From Nesterenkonia natronophila (GTDB lineage Bacteria; Actinomycetota; Actinomycetes; Actinomycetales; Micrococcaceae): 64,000 nt of DNA. The notes under the pieces were generated by a model. The model was given only the letters and a program-made list of their open reading frames with translations. It was not told the DNA's origin and did no database searches. Shown here piece by piece: positions 1 to 8,354 of this stretch (positions are counted from its first letter, which is position 1; every line of letters begins with the position of its first letter). Made by a program: the position numbers and the translations under genes. The DNA lies in contig NZ_QYZP01000001.1 in NCBI RefSeq assembly GCF_003595215.1, forward strand, positions 744,001-808,000, read 5' to 3'.

Positions 1-1
1 T

Positions 2-1648
2 CTCGGCGTTCTCCCGGCGGAGGCCCTGGGTCGAGAAGTGGCCGTCATCGGCGGCGGGATCGCTGGATTGGTGGCGGCCTACGAGCTGATGCGGCTAGGA
101 CTGCGACCTGTGGTCTACGAGGCCGAGCGGCTGGGCGGGCGACTCAGGTCAGAGCGCTTCCCCTTGCCGACAGCGCACGACGACGGAGCGAGCTCCGACG
201 GCAGCAGTGAAGCCGTTGCTGAGCTTGGAGGGATGCGGTTTCCCGTCTCCTCGACCAGCTTCTACCATTATCTCGAGCTCCTCGGGCTACGGACCGAGCC
301 CTTCCCCAACCCGCTCACCGAAGCTGCAGGAAGCACGGTGATCGATCTCGGCGGGGAGACCTGGTACGCGGAAACCCTCGCTGACCTCCCCGACCTCTTC
401 AAAGAGGTAGCCGAAGCCTGGGACGCGGCATTGGAGCGGGAGTTCGGCCTCAGCGGCCTGCAGGAAGCGATTCGCACTCGGGATGCCCAGACTTTGAAGT
501 CGCTGTGGAACAAGATTGTTGCCGCGTGGGATGAGACGAGTTTCTACGAGTTCGTCTCACGGGCCGAGGAGTTCGCAGATCTCTCCTTCCGACACCGCGA
601 GGTGTTCGGCCAGGTAGGTTTCGGCACCGGGGGGTGGGACTCCGACTTCGCCAACTCCATGCTGGAGATCCTGCGTGTAGTCGTCACTGAGTGCGACTCC
701 CACCAGGAGCTCGTGGTCGGCGGAGTCGAACAGCTGCCTGTGGGCCTGTGGAACCGTGCCGTGAATGACAGCCCCCGTTGGCCGAAGGGCACCACACTTG
801 CCAGCCTGCACACCCCCAGGCCCGACCCCTCGGAGGCTTCACGGACCGGAACGCCGCGCGGGGCCGTCGCCTCACTGCGCCGGCTCGCGGATGGCCGGAT
901 TGCCGTGACAGAAACCTCCGGGGAGGTCTGCAGCTATGACGCGGTGCTCGCCACCTGTCAGAGCTGGCTGCTCACCACCGAAATCGACTGCGACGAGAGC
1001 CTGTTCTCGCAGAGCCTGTGGATGGCGTTGGATCGTACTCGGTATATGCAGTCCTCAAAGACCTTCGTAGCCGTGGATCACTCGTTTTGGAAAGAGATCG
1101 ACCCGCACACCGGACGGCAGGTGATGAGCATGACGCTGACCGACCGGCTCACGCGTGGGACCTACCTCTTCGACAACGGGCCGGACCAGCCTGGGGTCAT
1201 CTGCCTGACCTACTCGTGGATGTCCGATGCGCTGAAGATGCTGCCCTACAGTGCGGAGAAACGCGCAGAACTGGCAATTCGGGCGCTGGAGAAGATCTAC
1301 CCCGGTCTGGACATCCGCAGTCACATCATTGGTGAGCCGGTGACCGTCTCCTGGGAATCCAATCCCTACTTCCTGGGCGCATTCAAAGGCGCACTGCCCG
1401 GACACTACCGCTACAATCACCGCATGTACGGGCACTTCATGCAGGAGGACATGCCGGACTCCGAACGCGGCATCTTCTTGGCTGGTGACAGCATCTCGTT
1501 CACCCCTGCGTGGGCTGAGGGGGCCGTACAGACAGCTCTGAACGCAGTGTGGGGAATTCTCACCCACTTCGGTGGACGCACCCATCCTGAAAATCCCGGG
1601 CCAGGGGATCGCTACCCTGAACTCGGTCCAGTGGAGCTTCCGGAATGA
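2..1648 (+). CDS. davB: L-lysine 2-monooxygenase, 5' end outside window
   Basis: FAD enzyme that decarboxylates and oxidises L-lysine to 5-aminovaleramide with O2, the first step of the aminovalerate route, in the cytoplasm. Seen: a Rossmann FAD motif GGGIAGL at the start of the visible part, the amine-oxidase-type GGMRFPVSS segment, and C-terminal GIFLAGD and EGAVQTALNAVWG. The sequence matches my memory of Pseudomonas DavB along its length, including LTRGTYLFDN and GALPGHYRYN. The frame is open to base 2, upstream of the GTG at 38, and DavB proteins carry about 45 residues before the FAD motif, so the real start lies outside the window and the GTG is internal. The stop overlaps the davA start in ATGA. 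Other flavin amine oxidases, such as tryptophan 2-monooxygenase, are less likely given the davA neighbour. Confidence 0.9.
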   Translation, partial: LGVLPAEALGREVAVIGGGIAGLVAAYELMRLGLRPVVYEAERLGGRLRSERFPLPTAHDDGASSDGSSEAVAELGGMRFPVSSTSFYHYLELLGLRTEPFPNPLTEAAGSTVIDLGGETWYAETLADLPDLFKEVAEAWDAALEREFGLSGLQEAIRTRDAQTLKSLWNKIVAAWDETSFYEFVSRAEEFADLSFRHREVFGQVGFGTGGWDSDFANSMLEILRVVVTECDSHQELVVGGVEQLPVGLWNRAVNDSPRWPKGTTLASLHTPRPDPSEASRTGTPRGAVASLRRLADGRIAVTETSGEVCSYDAVLATCQSWLLTTEIDCDESLFSQSLWMALDRTRYMQSSKTFVAVDHSFWKEIDPHTGRQVMSMTLTDRLTRGTYLFDNGPDQPGVICLTYSWMSDALKMLPYSAEKRAELAIRALEKIYPGLDIRSHIIGEPVTVSWESNPYFLGAFKGALPGHYRYNHRMYGHFMQEDMPDSERGIFLAGDSISFTPAWAEGAVQTALNAVWGILTHFGGRTHPENPGPGDRYPELGPVELPE

Positions 1649-2526
1649 GTTCGATACTCCGACTCGCTCTGGGCCAGGTCCCACCACGCACCGGCGCCAA
1701 GGTGGAGAACCTTCACACCATGGATGAACTGGCCGCTGCGGCCAGCGACGCCGGGGCAGACGTGTTGATCCTGCCGGAGATGTTTCTGACCGGCTACGTC
1801 CTGGGCAGGGCCCAGACTGTTGCGCTGGCAGAATTTGCGAACGGTCCTTCGGCGCAGAAGGTGGCTGCCATCGCAAGGGACCACCAAGTGGCCATCATCT
1901 ACGGTTACCCGGAGGAAGATGACGCCGGGCGAATCTTCAACACCGTCGGGTTCACCGATTCCGACGGTGTGCGGATGCTTGACTACCGGAAACTGCACTA
2001 CTTCGGCGACGTGGACCGCGAACAGTTCGACACCCAGCCGGTAGACCCAGTCCAGGGGAGCACCGGTGGGGCGACCGGTGAGGGCCAGCTGTCCGCCTGC
2101 CCTGTGGTGCCCTGGCGAGAGTGGCGGCTGGGAGTAGCAATCTGCTACGACATCGAATTCCCAGAAGTGGCACGGGGGCTGGCCCTCCACGGCGCAGACA
2201 TCATCTGCGTGCCGACCGCCAATATGGCCGCCTACGACCACGTGCAGCAGATACTTCTGCCAGCGCGCGCACTTGAGAACCAGGTCTACCTTGCCTACGC
2301 GAACTACTGCGGGGAGGACTCAAGGTTCCGTTACGGCGGACTCAGCTGTGTCATAGGCCCCGACGGCGCCGTGCAAAGCCGTGCAGGGCGCGAGGAGGAA
2401 CTCGTGATCTGCGAGATCAGCCGCGAAACCTTGGCGGCCTCACGGTTGCAGAACCCCTACCTGCGGGATCGGCGGTTCGATCTCCACCCCCGTCCTGACG
2501 ATCCGGACTGGGGAGCGCCGAGTTGA
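1645..2526 (+). CDS. davA: 5-aminovaleramidase, nitrilase superfamily
   Basis: Hydrolyses 5-aminovaleramide to 5-aminovalerate and ammonia, the second step of lysine breakdown by the monooxygenase route. The 293-residue protein is one nitrilase fold with the expected triad: Glu45 in LPEMFLTGY, Lys116 in YRKLHYFGD and Cys167 in AICYDIEFPE. Length is usual for the family. It overlaps davB by 4 bp, so the two are translationally coupled, and that pairing drives the specific assignment. Alone, the sequence would support only carbon-nitrogen hydrolase. An Lrp-type regulator gene begins at its stop codon. Confidence 0.85.
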   Translation: MSSILRLALGQVPPRTGAKVENLHTMDELAAAASDAGADVLILPEMFLTGYVLGRAQTVALAEFANGPSAQKVAAIARDHQVAIIYGYPEEDDAGRIFNTVGFTDSDGVRMLDYRKLHYFGDVDREQFDTQPVDPVQGSTGGATGEGQLSACPVVPWREWRLGVAICYDIEFPEVARGLALHGADIICVPTANMAAYDHVQQILLPARALENQVYLAYANYCGEDSRFRYGGLSCVIGPDGAVQSRAGREEELVICEISRETLAASRLQNPYLRDRRFDLHPRPDDPDWGAPS

Positions 2527-2540
2527 GATACTCTGAGCAG

Positions 2541-3032
2541 ATGGCAGGTGCTGGAACACACGACGCGATCGACGCAGCCATTCTCCGGGAACTCTCCCGG
2601 GATGCCCGCACCACTCTGTCCCAGTTGTCCGAGAGAGCAGGCCTCTCCGTCTCAGCAGTTCAGGGGCGAGTCCGCCGTTTGGAGACCAAGGGTGTCATCC
2701 GCGGCTATAAGGCTGAACTGTCCCCGGAGGCGCTGGGCAAGCCGCTCTCGGCCTTCATCGAAATCACACCGCTGGACCCAGCTCAAGCCGATGACGCACC
2801 CCAGCGGCTGGAGCACCTCGAAGCCATCGAAGCCTGCCACTCGGTGGCCGGCGACGCAAGCTACATGCTCTTCGTCCGCGTGCCCACGCCCCGCGACCTC
2901 GAAGCACTGATCCGCGACATCCGCCAGGCAGCCTCGGTCAACACCCGCACCACCGTAGTGCTCCAGACCTTTTTTGAGGGCAGACCGATCACCGTTCCCG
3001 CTCCGGAGGCTTTGCCGGATCAGCTGTCCTGA
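2541..3032 (+). CDS. Lrp/AsnC family regulator
   Basis: Small amino-acid-responsive DNA-binding protein of 163 residues. The N-terminal winged helix runs DAAILRELSRDARTTLSQLSERAGLSVSAVQ-like over about residues 9-55 and is followed by an AsnC-type ligand domain (about 70-150). The ATG at 2541 is preferred. A TTG at 2523, overlapping the davA stop, is an in-frame alternative that adds six residues. Its position right after davBA suggests that it senses lysine or a product and controls that operon; this is inference from context. No operator could be tested because the davB promoter lies outside the window. Confidence 0.85.
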   Translation: MAGAGTHDAIDAAILRELSRDARTTLSQLSERAGLSVSAVQGRVRRLETKGVIRGYKAELSPEALGKPLSAFIEITPLDPAQADDAPQRLEHLEAIEACHSVAGDASYMLFVRVPTPRDLEALIRDIRQAASVNTRTTVVLQTFFEGRPITVPAPEALPDQLS

Positions 3033-3108
3033 AGCGTGGCGATCCTGACCGGTGCGGTGATCAGCAGCATGCCCTGACCCCGCCCCGGCCGGTTGAGCCG
3101 CCCCTGGT

Positions 3109-5178
3109 TCAGATCGCCTTGATCCTCAAGTTCTCATTCTGGCGGGCCTTGATCATCTGCACCGCAAGGACTGCCAGCACCATGCCCAGACCTATCAGGT
3201 CATAGAGCAGGTTTGTGTTGAGCATCATGATTGCTCCGGCAGCGATGATCGGTCGCAGATACCAGGACATCGGCTCCATGAAGTGACCTTCGAGGGCGAT
3301 GGAGAGCAGCAGTACGGCGACGATGGCGGACGTCACCACCCAGACGCCATCGATGAAGCTGACATCGCGCAGCAGCAGGTCCGGGTTGAACACGAAGATG
3401 TAAGGGATGACGATGCCGGCACCGGCGAGCTTGAACGCCGCTCCGCCGGTGGCCATCGGCCGGCCCCCGGACACCCCGGCTGCGGCAAAGGCTGCAAGCG
3501 CCACGGGCGGAGTGATATTGGCAAAAAGCCCGAAGTAGAACACGAACAGGTGGGCGACCAACGGCTCGACGCCAAGCTGTGTCAGCGCCGGGGCTGCCAT
3601 CGTGGCGGTGACGATGTAAGCCGGGATAGAAGGAAGCCCCATGCCCAATACCAAGCAAGCGATCATTGTGAAGAACAGCGTCCAGAACAGCACGCCGCCG
3701 GAAAGTTGCACGATGGCAGAGGCCAGAGTCACGCCGAAGCCGGAGATGGTCACTACTCCGACGATGATGCCGACTGACGCACAGGCCACTGCGACCCCGA
3801 TCGCCGAGCGGGTCCCGTCCTCCAGGGCTTGGAGGATATCCCGGAAGTTCATGCGGCTGGTTTTGCGCAATGTGGCGCAGGCAATTGTGACCAGGATGGT
3901 CAGGAGTGCCGAGTAGAGGATGGTGCGGCCCGAGAAGAACAGCATATAGAGCAGGAAGACCAGTGGGAGGAGCATATGGCCGCGCTCTTTGAGCACGGTC
4001 AGCACGGCCGGCAGGTTGTCCTTGGAGATCCCTTTCAAACCCAGACGGGTTGCACGCAGGTGAATCTGGGCGATGAGGCTGATATAATACAGCATCGCGG
4101 GGACAATAGCTGCCAGCGCGACCGTGGTGTAGGGCACCCCGATGGTCTCGGCCATGATGAACGCGGCGGCGCCCATGATGGGCGGCAGGATCTGTCCGCC
4201 CACCGAAGATGAGGCTTCCACGGCCCCGGAGAAGTTCTTGCTGTAACCGACCTTCTTCATGAGCGGGATGGTGAAGGCTCCGGTGGAGACCACGTTGGCG
4301 ATTGCCGAACCGTTGATCGAGCCCATCAGGCCCGAGGCCAAGGTGGCCACCTTGGCGGGCCCCCCACGAGTCTGTCCCGCGATCGCCAGAGCAAGGTCGT
4401 TGAACAGTTGACTCATCCCGGACTTCGCCAGGAAAGCGCCGAACAGAATGAACAGAATGATATAGGTGGAGGAGACACCGATGGCAGTGCCGTAGATCCC
4501 CTCAGTCGTAGCGAAGAACTGGTAGGACAGAGTGTCCCAGTCGAAACCGCGGTGGCGCAGCAGCCCGGGCATATCGCGGCCAAACATGCCGAAGAGGATG
4601 AACAGGATCGCGAGGATCGGCAGAGCCCAGCCCGTCACGCGGCGTGCGGCTTCGAGGACGAGGACGACCAGAAGAGTGGCCACCAGCGCATCGGTCGCAG
4701 TGAATCGGCCGGCCTGGAGCACCAACTGTTGGTAGTTCAGCCAGATGTAGAGCCAAGGAACCAGTGAGAGCAGGGCCAGCGCCGCGTCGGGGATCCGCCA
4801 CCAGTTTGCTTTGCTCCGGCGTGTGGGTGGGTACAGCAAGAACACCAGGAACAGCATGAGGCTGACGTGCAATGCGCGGTGGATCAGGGTGGGAGGGGCG
4901 CCGAAATACGCCGTGTACATGTGGTAGACGGCGGTGAAGACCGCCACTGCACTGATGACTAGGGCCAACGGCCTCCAGTGTGTCTCTCTGATGCGGGACT
5001 CGGCGTCATACTTCGCAGCGGCCTCGGAAGCTTGCTTCTCCTGGGCTCGCCGATCCTCCTCGGAATCGGGGACCAGCGTCAACGGTTCGCGCCCTGAGGT
5101 GTCGGTGTCTGTCTCTGCCGCACGATCCTCTGGGTGCTCACCTGAGTTCCCAGTAGTCGTCCTTGCGTCCCTGCTCAT
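3109..5178 (-). CDS. TRAP transporter fused permease (4TM/12TM), TAXI type
   Basis: Membrane permease of a sodium- or proton-driven TRAP transporter that takes substrate from an extracytoplasmic binding protein. It is 689 residues long. A charged N-terminal tail of about 70 residues is followed by many hydrophobic segments, with the small (DctQ-like) and large (DctM-like) subunits fused in one chain, as usual in TAXI systems. Motifs include GSINGSAIANVVSTGAFTIP and SSSVGGQILPPIMGAAAF, typical of the large subunit. It overlaps the DUF1850 gene by 4 bp (ATGA), and the TAXI receptor lies upstream, so all three form one operon. Substrate is not shown; dicarboxylates such as glutarate or amino acids are plausible from the flanking dav and lhgO genes. 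Confidence 0.92.
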   Translation of the reverse strand: MSRDARTTTGNSGEHPEDRAAETDTDTSGREPLTLVPDSEEDRRAQEKQASEAAAKYDAESRIRETHWRPLALVISAVAVFTAVYHMYTAYFGAPPTLIHRALHVSLMLFLVFLLYPPTRRSKANWWRIPDAALALLSLVPWLYIWLNYQQLVLQAGRFTATDALVATLLVVLVLEAARRVTGWALPILAILFILFGMFGRDMPGLLRHRGFDWDTLSYQFFATTEGIYGTAIGVSSTYIILFILFGAFLAKSGMSQLFNDLALAIAGQTRGGPAKVATLASGLMGSINGSAIANVVSTGAFTIPLMKKVGYSKNFSGAVEASSSVGGQILPPIMGAAAFIMAETIGVPYTTVALAAIVPAMLYYISLIAQIHLRATRLGLKGISKDNLPAVLTVLKERGHMLLPLVFLLYMLFFSGRTILYSALLTILVTIACATLRKTSRMNFRDILQALEDGTRSAIGVAVACASVGIIVGVVTISGFGVTLASAIVQLSGGVLFWTLFFTMIACLVLGMGLPSIPAYIVTATMAAPALTQLGVEPLVAHLFVFYFGLFANITPPVALAAFAAAGVSGGRPMATGGAAFKLAGAGIVIPYIFVFNPDLLLRDVSFIDGVWVVTSAIVAVLLLSIALEGHFMEPMSWYLRPIIAAGAIMMLNTNLLYDLIGLGMVLAVLAVQMIKARQNENLRIKAI

Positions 5179-5705
5179 CTGGGCCTCAGTTCTATGGGTT
5201 CGCGGTCGGGCAACTCGTCGGGGTCTATGAGATCAGTGTCGCCGTCGACGCCGATCCGGTAGCCCACCCGGTGCGAGTGAATCCAACCGATAGCTTCGAA
5301 GGGACGGTCGATATTCTCGATCACTATCTTGCCGTCTTGGAAGGTGAGGTCCCCCTCATCCAAGGGCATTCCGGCTCCGTACTCTTCAAATTCGGTGCTG
5401 ATCAGCATCAGTCGTTCTCCGTCGAAACGATACCTGTCCGTCCAACGGGACAACTCGATGGAGTGCAGCCAGGAGTGAGTGATGATCGCGCCGAGCTTGA
5501 TATTCAGTTCTGCATACACTTCGCCTGTGCGTTGATGCTGGCAGAGCAGTCGGTGCCCCTGCTCCTCGGCACATCCGGTGACCAAGGCCAGCGCGGAGGA
5601 GGCAACTGCCGCACGCAGCAGCTGCCGCCTCCGCAGAGGCACTGAGAGAAGTAGCGCAGACCGGGTCGGACTACTACTCGTCGGCGTCCTCGTCACTGCC
5701 TTCAT
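5175..5705 (-). CDS. DUF1850 lipoprotein linked to TAXI-TRAP transporters
   Basis: Accessory protein of unknown biochemical role that regularly sits between TAXI receptor and permease genes. The N-terminus carries RRRQLLRAAVASSALALVTG followed by Cys, a twin-arginine-like signal ending in a lipobox, so it is probably an exported lipoprotein. The rest is a small beta-rich domain with SWLHSIELSRWTDRY and a C-terminal GWIHSHRVGYRIG. The listed ATG overlaps the end of the receptor gene by 32 bp. A GTG at 5642 would give MPLRRRQLL directly and remove the overlap, and may be the true start. It is translationally coupled to the permease. Confidence 0.75.
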   Translation of the reverse strand: MKAVTRTPTSSSPTRSALLLSVPLRRRQLLRAAVASSALALVTGCAEEQGHRLLCQHQRTGEVYAELNIKLGAIITHSWLHSIELSRWTDRYRFDGERLMLISTEFEEYGAGMPLDEGDLTFQDGKIVIENIDRPFEAIGWIHSHRVGYRIGVDGDTDLIDPDELPDREPIELRPR

Positions 5706-6720
5706 CGGTCTCGACGCCCTGCTCCTCGTAGTACCGCTCAGCGCCGGGGTGCAGGGGGATCACCAAACCGTCGGTGGCGGTGTCCAAGGTGATGTTCTCC
5801 GCCTCGGCATGGGAGCCATGGATACGATCAATGTTGTCGAACAGCGTGGCCGTGATGTCGTAGACCGCATCTTCACTGAGCTCGGAGTTGACGATCAGGT
5901 GGTTGGTCACGCTGACGGTCTCAACATCGGAGTCGTCATCGTAGGTGTCCGCTGGGATCGTGGCTTCCTGGAAGAACTCGTACTCAGAGAGCAGGTTCTC
6001 CCGGCCATCGCCATCGATCGGCACAGTGCTGAAGTCCGTATTGGTGGCCAGCTCGGTCAGCGATGGGTTAGGCAGACCAGAGGTCGCAAACAGCGCGTCG
6101 ATGTGCCCGTTGGCCATCTGGTCAGTAGCCTCAGCGTAGGAGAGGTAGTCCTCGTTCACGTCGTCGTAGCTCATGTCATAAGCACCGAGCACCATCTGAG
6201 CGTTGAGCTCTACGCCGGACCCGACGTCCCCTACAGCCACATTTGCCCCGGCCAGGTCCTCCACGGACTCGATGCCAGAACCATCACGGGCAATCAGCTG
6301 CACGGTGTTGGGGTACATCGTCATGATCGCCATCAGACCCTCGCGCGGGTCATCCTCGAACGGTCCGGACCCCTCCAACGCTTGGACGGTGGCGTCCCCC
6401 ATGGTCATGGCCAATTCGGCATTGTCATCGGTGATGAGGTTGATGTTCTCGGCAGATGCGCCAGTGGCCTGCACTGAGGTGTCTGAACCGAGTTCCTCAG
6501 CCAGCACATCGGACATCGTGGCGCCGATCTGGTAATACACGCCGGATGAGCCGCCAGTGGCCATAGTCAGGAATTCGGCGTCCGTATCGCCGACCTCCTC
6601 CTCTGCACCCTCAGCTGCTCCGTCTTCTCCGTTGCCATCGTCGCCGCATGCTGACAACAGCAGCGCACTGGCAGCCAATACCGCACCTGCGGATGTCAAA
6701 CGTCCTCGTCTTACTAACAT
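5674..6720 (-). CDS. TAXI family TRAP solute receptor, lipoprotein
   Basis: Extracytoplasmic binding protein that delivers substrate to the fused TRAP permease downstream. It is 348 residues long with a clear lipoprotein signal (LLLSAC, Cys at about 25), a strongly acidic linker rich in Glu/Asp/Gly (about 27-48), and the TAXI fold starting FLTMATGGSSGVYYQIG. A good Shine-Dalgarno (gaggagc) precedes the ATG. The C-terminus ends in a run of acidic residues. The acidic linker recurs on other secreted proteins in this window and suits a salt-adapted cell. Glutamate, glutarate or another dicarboxylate is a guess from context. Confidence 0.92.
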   Translation of the reverse strand: MLVRRGRLTSAGAVLAASALLLSACGDDGNGEDGAAEGAEEEVGDTDAEFLTMATGGSSGVYYQIGATMSDVLAEELGSDTSVQATGASAENINLITDDNAELAMTMGDATVQALEGSGPFEDDPREGLMAIMTMYPNTVQLIARDGSGIESVEDLAGANVAVGDVGSGVELNAQMVLGAYDMSYDDVNEDYLSYAEATDQMANGHIDALFATSGLPNPSLTELATNTDFSTVPIDGDGRENLLSEYEFFQEATIPADTYDDDSDVETVSVTNHLIVNSELSEDAVYDITATLFDNIDRIHGSHAEAENITLDTATDGLVIPLHPGAERYYEEQGVETDEGSDEDADE

Positions 6721-6911
6721 GGTGCTCCTCTAACTTTTGTGGCGCGTTGTTTCCTGTTGTAGTTCGTGAGCCATCTTACTTTGAACCTCCTTTTGAGAGG
6801 GACAAGACGATGGCGTGCTGATGCTACGTCCAATCGAGACGTGCGCAGTCGATGCGATCTCGCACCCCGTGCAGGATGATGGCGAGGTGTGACGCGCGTT
6901 TCACCGTACAG

Positions 6912-6925
6912 TGTTGCATGCAACA
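6912..6925. promoter_or_regulatory. 14-bp perfect palindrome, probable GntR-type operator
   Basis: TGTTGCATGCAACA lies in the 298-bp gap between the divergent TAXI receptor and lhgO genes. TTGCATGCAA cores resemble operators of GntR-superfamily repressors, and the position would allow control of both directions. The rest of the gap shows no gene that I can support. Confidence 0.5.
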
Positions 6926-7018
6926 AGCCCATCGGCGTACGTTGACCTGAGAATCTCATGGGTGAGCTGCGGTCTGCTGTCGGCTGGGACACCCGCATAC
7001 AAGCGTGAAGGAGTGTTG

Positions 7019-8275
7019 ATGAGCCTGGGCCGAGTAGCCGTCATCGGAGGAGGGATCATCGGGCTGGCCGTTGCCCGGGAGCTCCTGGACCGCCGCCCCG
7101 GTTCGGAAGTGGTCGTCTATGAGAAGGAGGACCGCGTCGCTGCGCACCAGACCGGCCGCAATAGCGGTGTAGTCCACGCGGGCCTGTACTACACCCCAGG
7201 CGGACTCAAAGCCCGGTTATGCCGTCGTGGCGTCGGTCTGCTCCAGGAGTTCGCCCGAACTCACGGAGTCAGCTATCAGGAGTGTGGCAAGATCGTGGTG
7301 GCCAAGGACCAGGTGGAACTGGAGCGGCTCAAGAACATCTACCACCGGGCCACCGCCAACGGCGTGCCGGGGATCCGAATGATCGGTCCGGATGAGATTT
7401 CAGAGGTCGAACCGGCTGCGGTGGGCCTGGCGGCCCTGCATTCTCCGACCACAGCGATCGCAGATTTCGCCGGTGTGGCCGAGGCGTTGTCGCGAGAGAT
7501 TACAGCGAGTGGGGGAGAGGTGCGGCTCTCGACTGAGGTCCGGAGCATTTCGGAGGGCGCGGCGTCGTCGGCCTCTTCCGCTCGTGGTGCTGTCAGGGTT
7601 TCCGCCGAGTCTGCGGGCACAAAAGGCGGCTCACCAAAGATTGATCACTTTGATCTGGTGATCACCTGCGCCGGCACCCAGTCGGACAGACTCGCCCGAG
7701 GCAGTGGGGAGGACGCTTTTCCCAAGATCGTGCCCTTCTATGGTGACTACTTCATGTTGTCAGAACAAAAGGCGGCCCAAGTCAACGGCCTGATCTATCC
7801 CGTGCCTGATCCGCAGTACCCATTCCTGGGGGTGCACATCACCCGGCGCTACGATGGAGAGGTCATGCTGGGTCCCAATGCGTTTCTCGCTCTGGGCAGG
7901 GAGCACTACAGCAGGCTTGGGCTCAATCCGCGGGATGTGTTGGAGGTTGTGAGCAGCCCAGGTTTCTGGAAGTTCGCGTCCAAGAACATCCCGGCGGCGA
8001 TCCGCGAGACCCGCACCGCGATGAGCAAGCGCGTTTTCGTCGGGGAGGCCAACAAGTATATGCCCGGCATAGCGCTCAGCGACGTCACTCGGGGGTCACG
8101 GGGCATTCGCGCTCAGGCGATGAATGCCGATGGGAGCCTCGTGGACGACTTCGTCATCACCGGTTCTGCCCGTCTGGTGCATGTGCGCAACGCGCCCTCT
8201 CCGGCGGCGACCAGCGCTCTGGCTATTGCCGAGCACATCGTCTCTCAGGCCCTGCGCGAAGAGCACACTGTGTGA
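7019..8275 (+). CDS. lhgO: L-2-hydroxyglutarate oxidase/dehydrogenase
   Basis: FAD enzyme that oxidises L-2-hydroxyglutarate to 2-oxoglutarate, usually feeding electrons to the membrane quinone pool. It acts after glutarate hydroxylation by CsiD or in metabolite repair. The 418-residue protein begins with the FAD motif VIGGGIIGLAVARELL and contains the family signature HQTGRNSGVVHAGLYY. The longer open frame from 6911 has a meaningless N-terminus. The ATG at 7019, just after GAAGGAG, places the Rossmann motif at the expected position. It fits with the dav genes in lysine to 5-aminovalerate to glutarate to 2-oxoglutarate, although csiD and the aminotransferase are not in the window. Confidence 0.88.
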   Translation: MSLGRVAVIGGGIIGLAVARELLDRRPGSEVVVYEKEDRVAAHQTGRNSGVVHAGLYYTPGGLKARLCRRGVGLLQEFARTHGVSYQECGKIVVAKDQVELERLKNIYHRATANGVPGIRMIGPDEISEVEPAAVGLAALHSPTTAIADFAGVAEALSREITASGGEVRLSTEVRSISEGAASSASSARGAVRVSAESAGTKGGSPKIDHFDLVITCAGTQSDRLARGSGEDAFPKIVPFYGDYFMLSEQKAAQVNGLIYPVPDPQYPFLGVHITRRYDGEVMLGPNAFLALGREHYSRLGLNPRDVLEVVSSPGFWKFASKNIPAAIRETRTAMSKRVFVGEANKYMPGIALSDVTRGSRGIRAQAMNADGSLVDDFVITGSARLVHVRNAPSPAATSALAIAEHIVSQALREEHTV

Positions 8276-8354
8276 GGCGCTGCTGGAGCTGGAACACAGT
8301 GGAGTGTTCGGCCCGGGCGGACGCTCGGCCGCACACCCATCAGGGTCCCGGCCC

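Noticed and set aside
5578..6477. 299-codon + strand frame over the TAXI receptor
   Set aside because: The receptor has a lipobox, a ribosome site and the TAXI fold on the minus strand; the + frame is its shadow.
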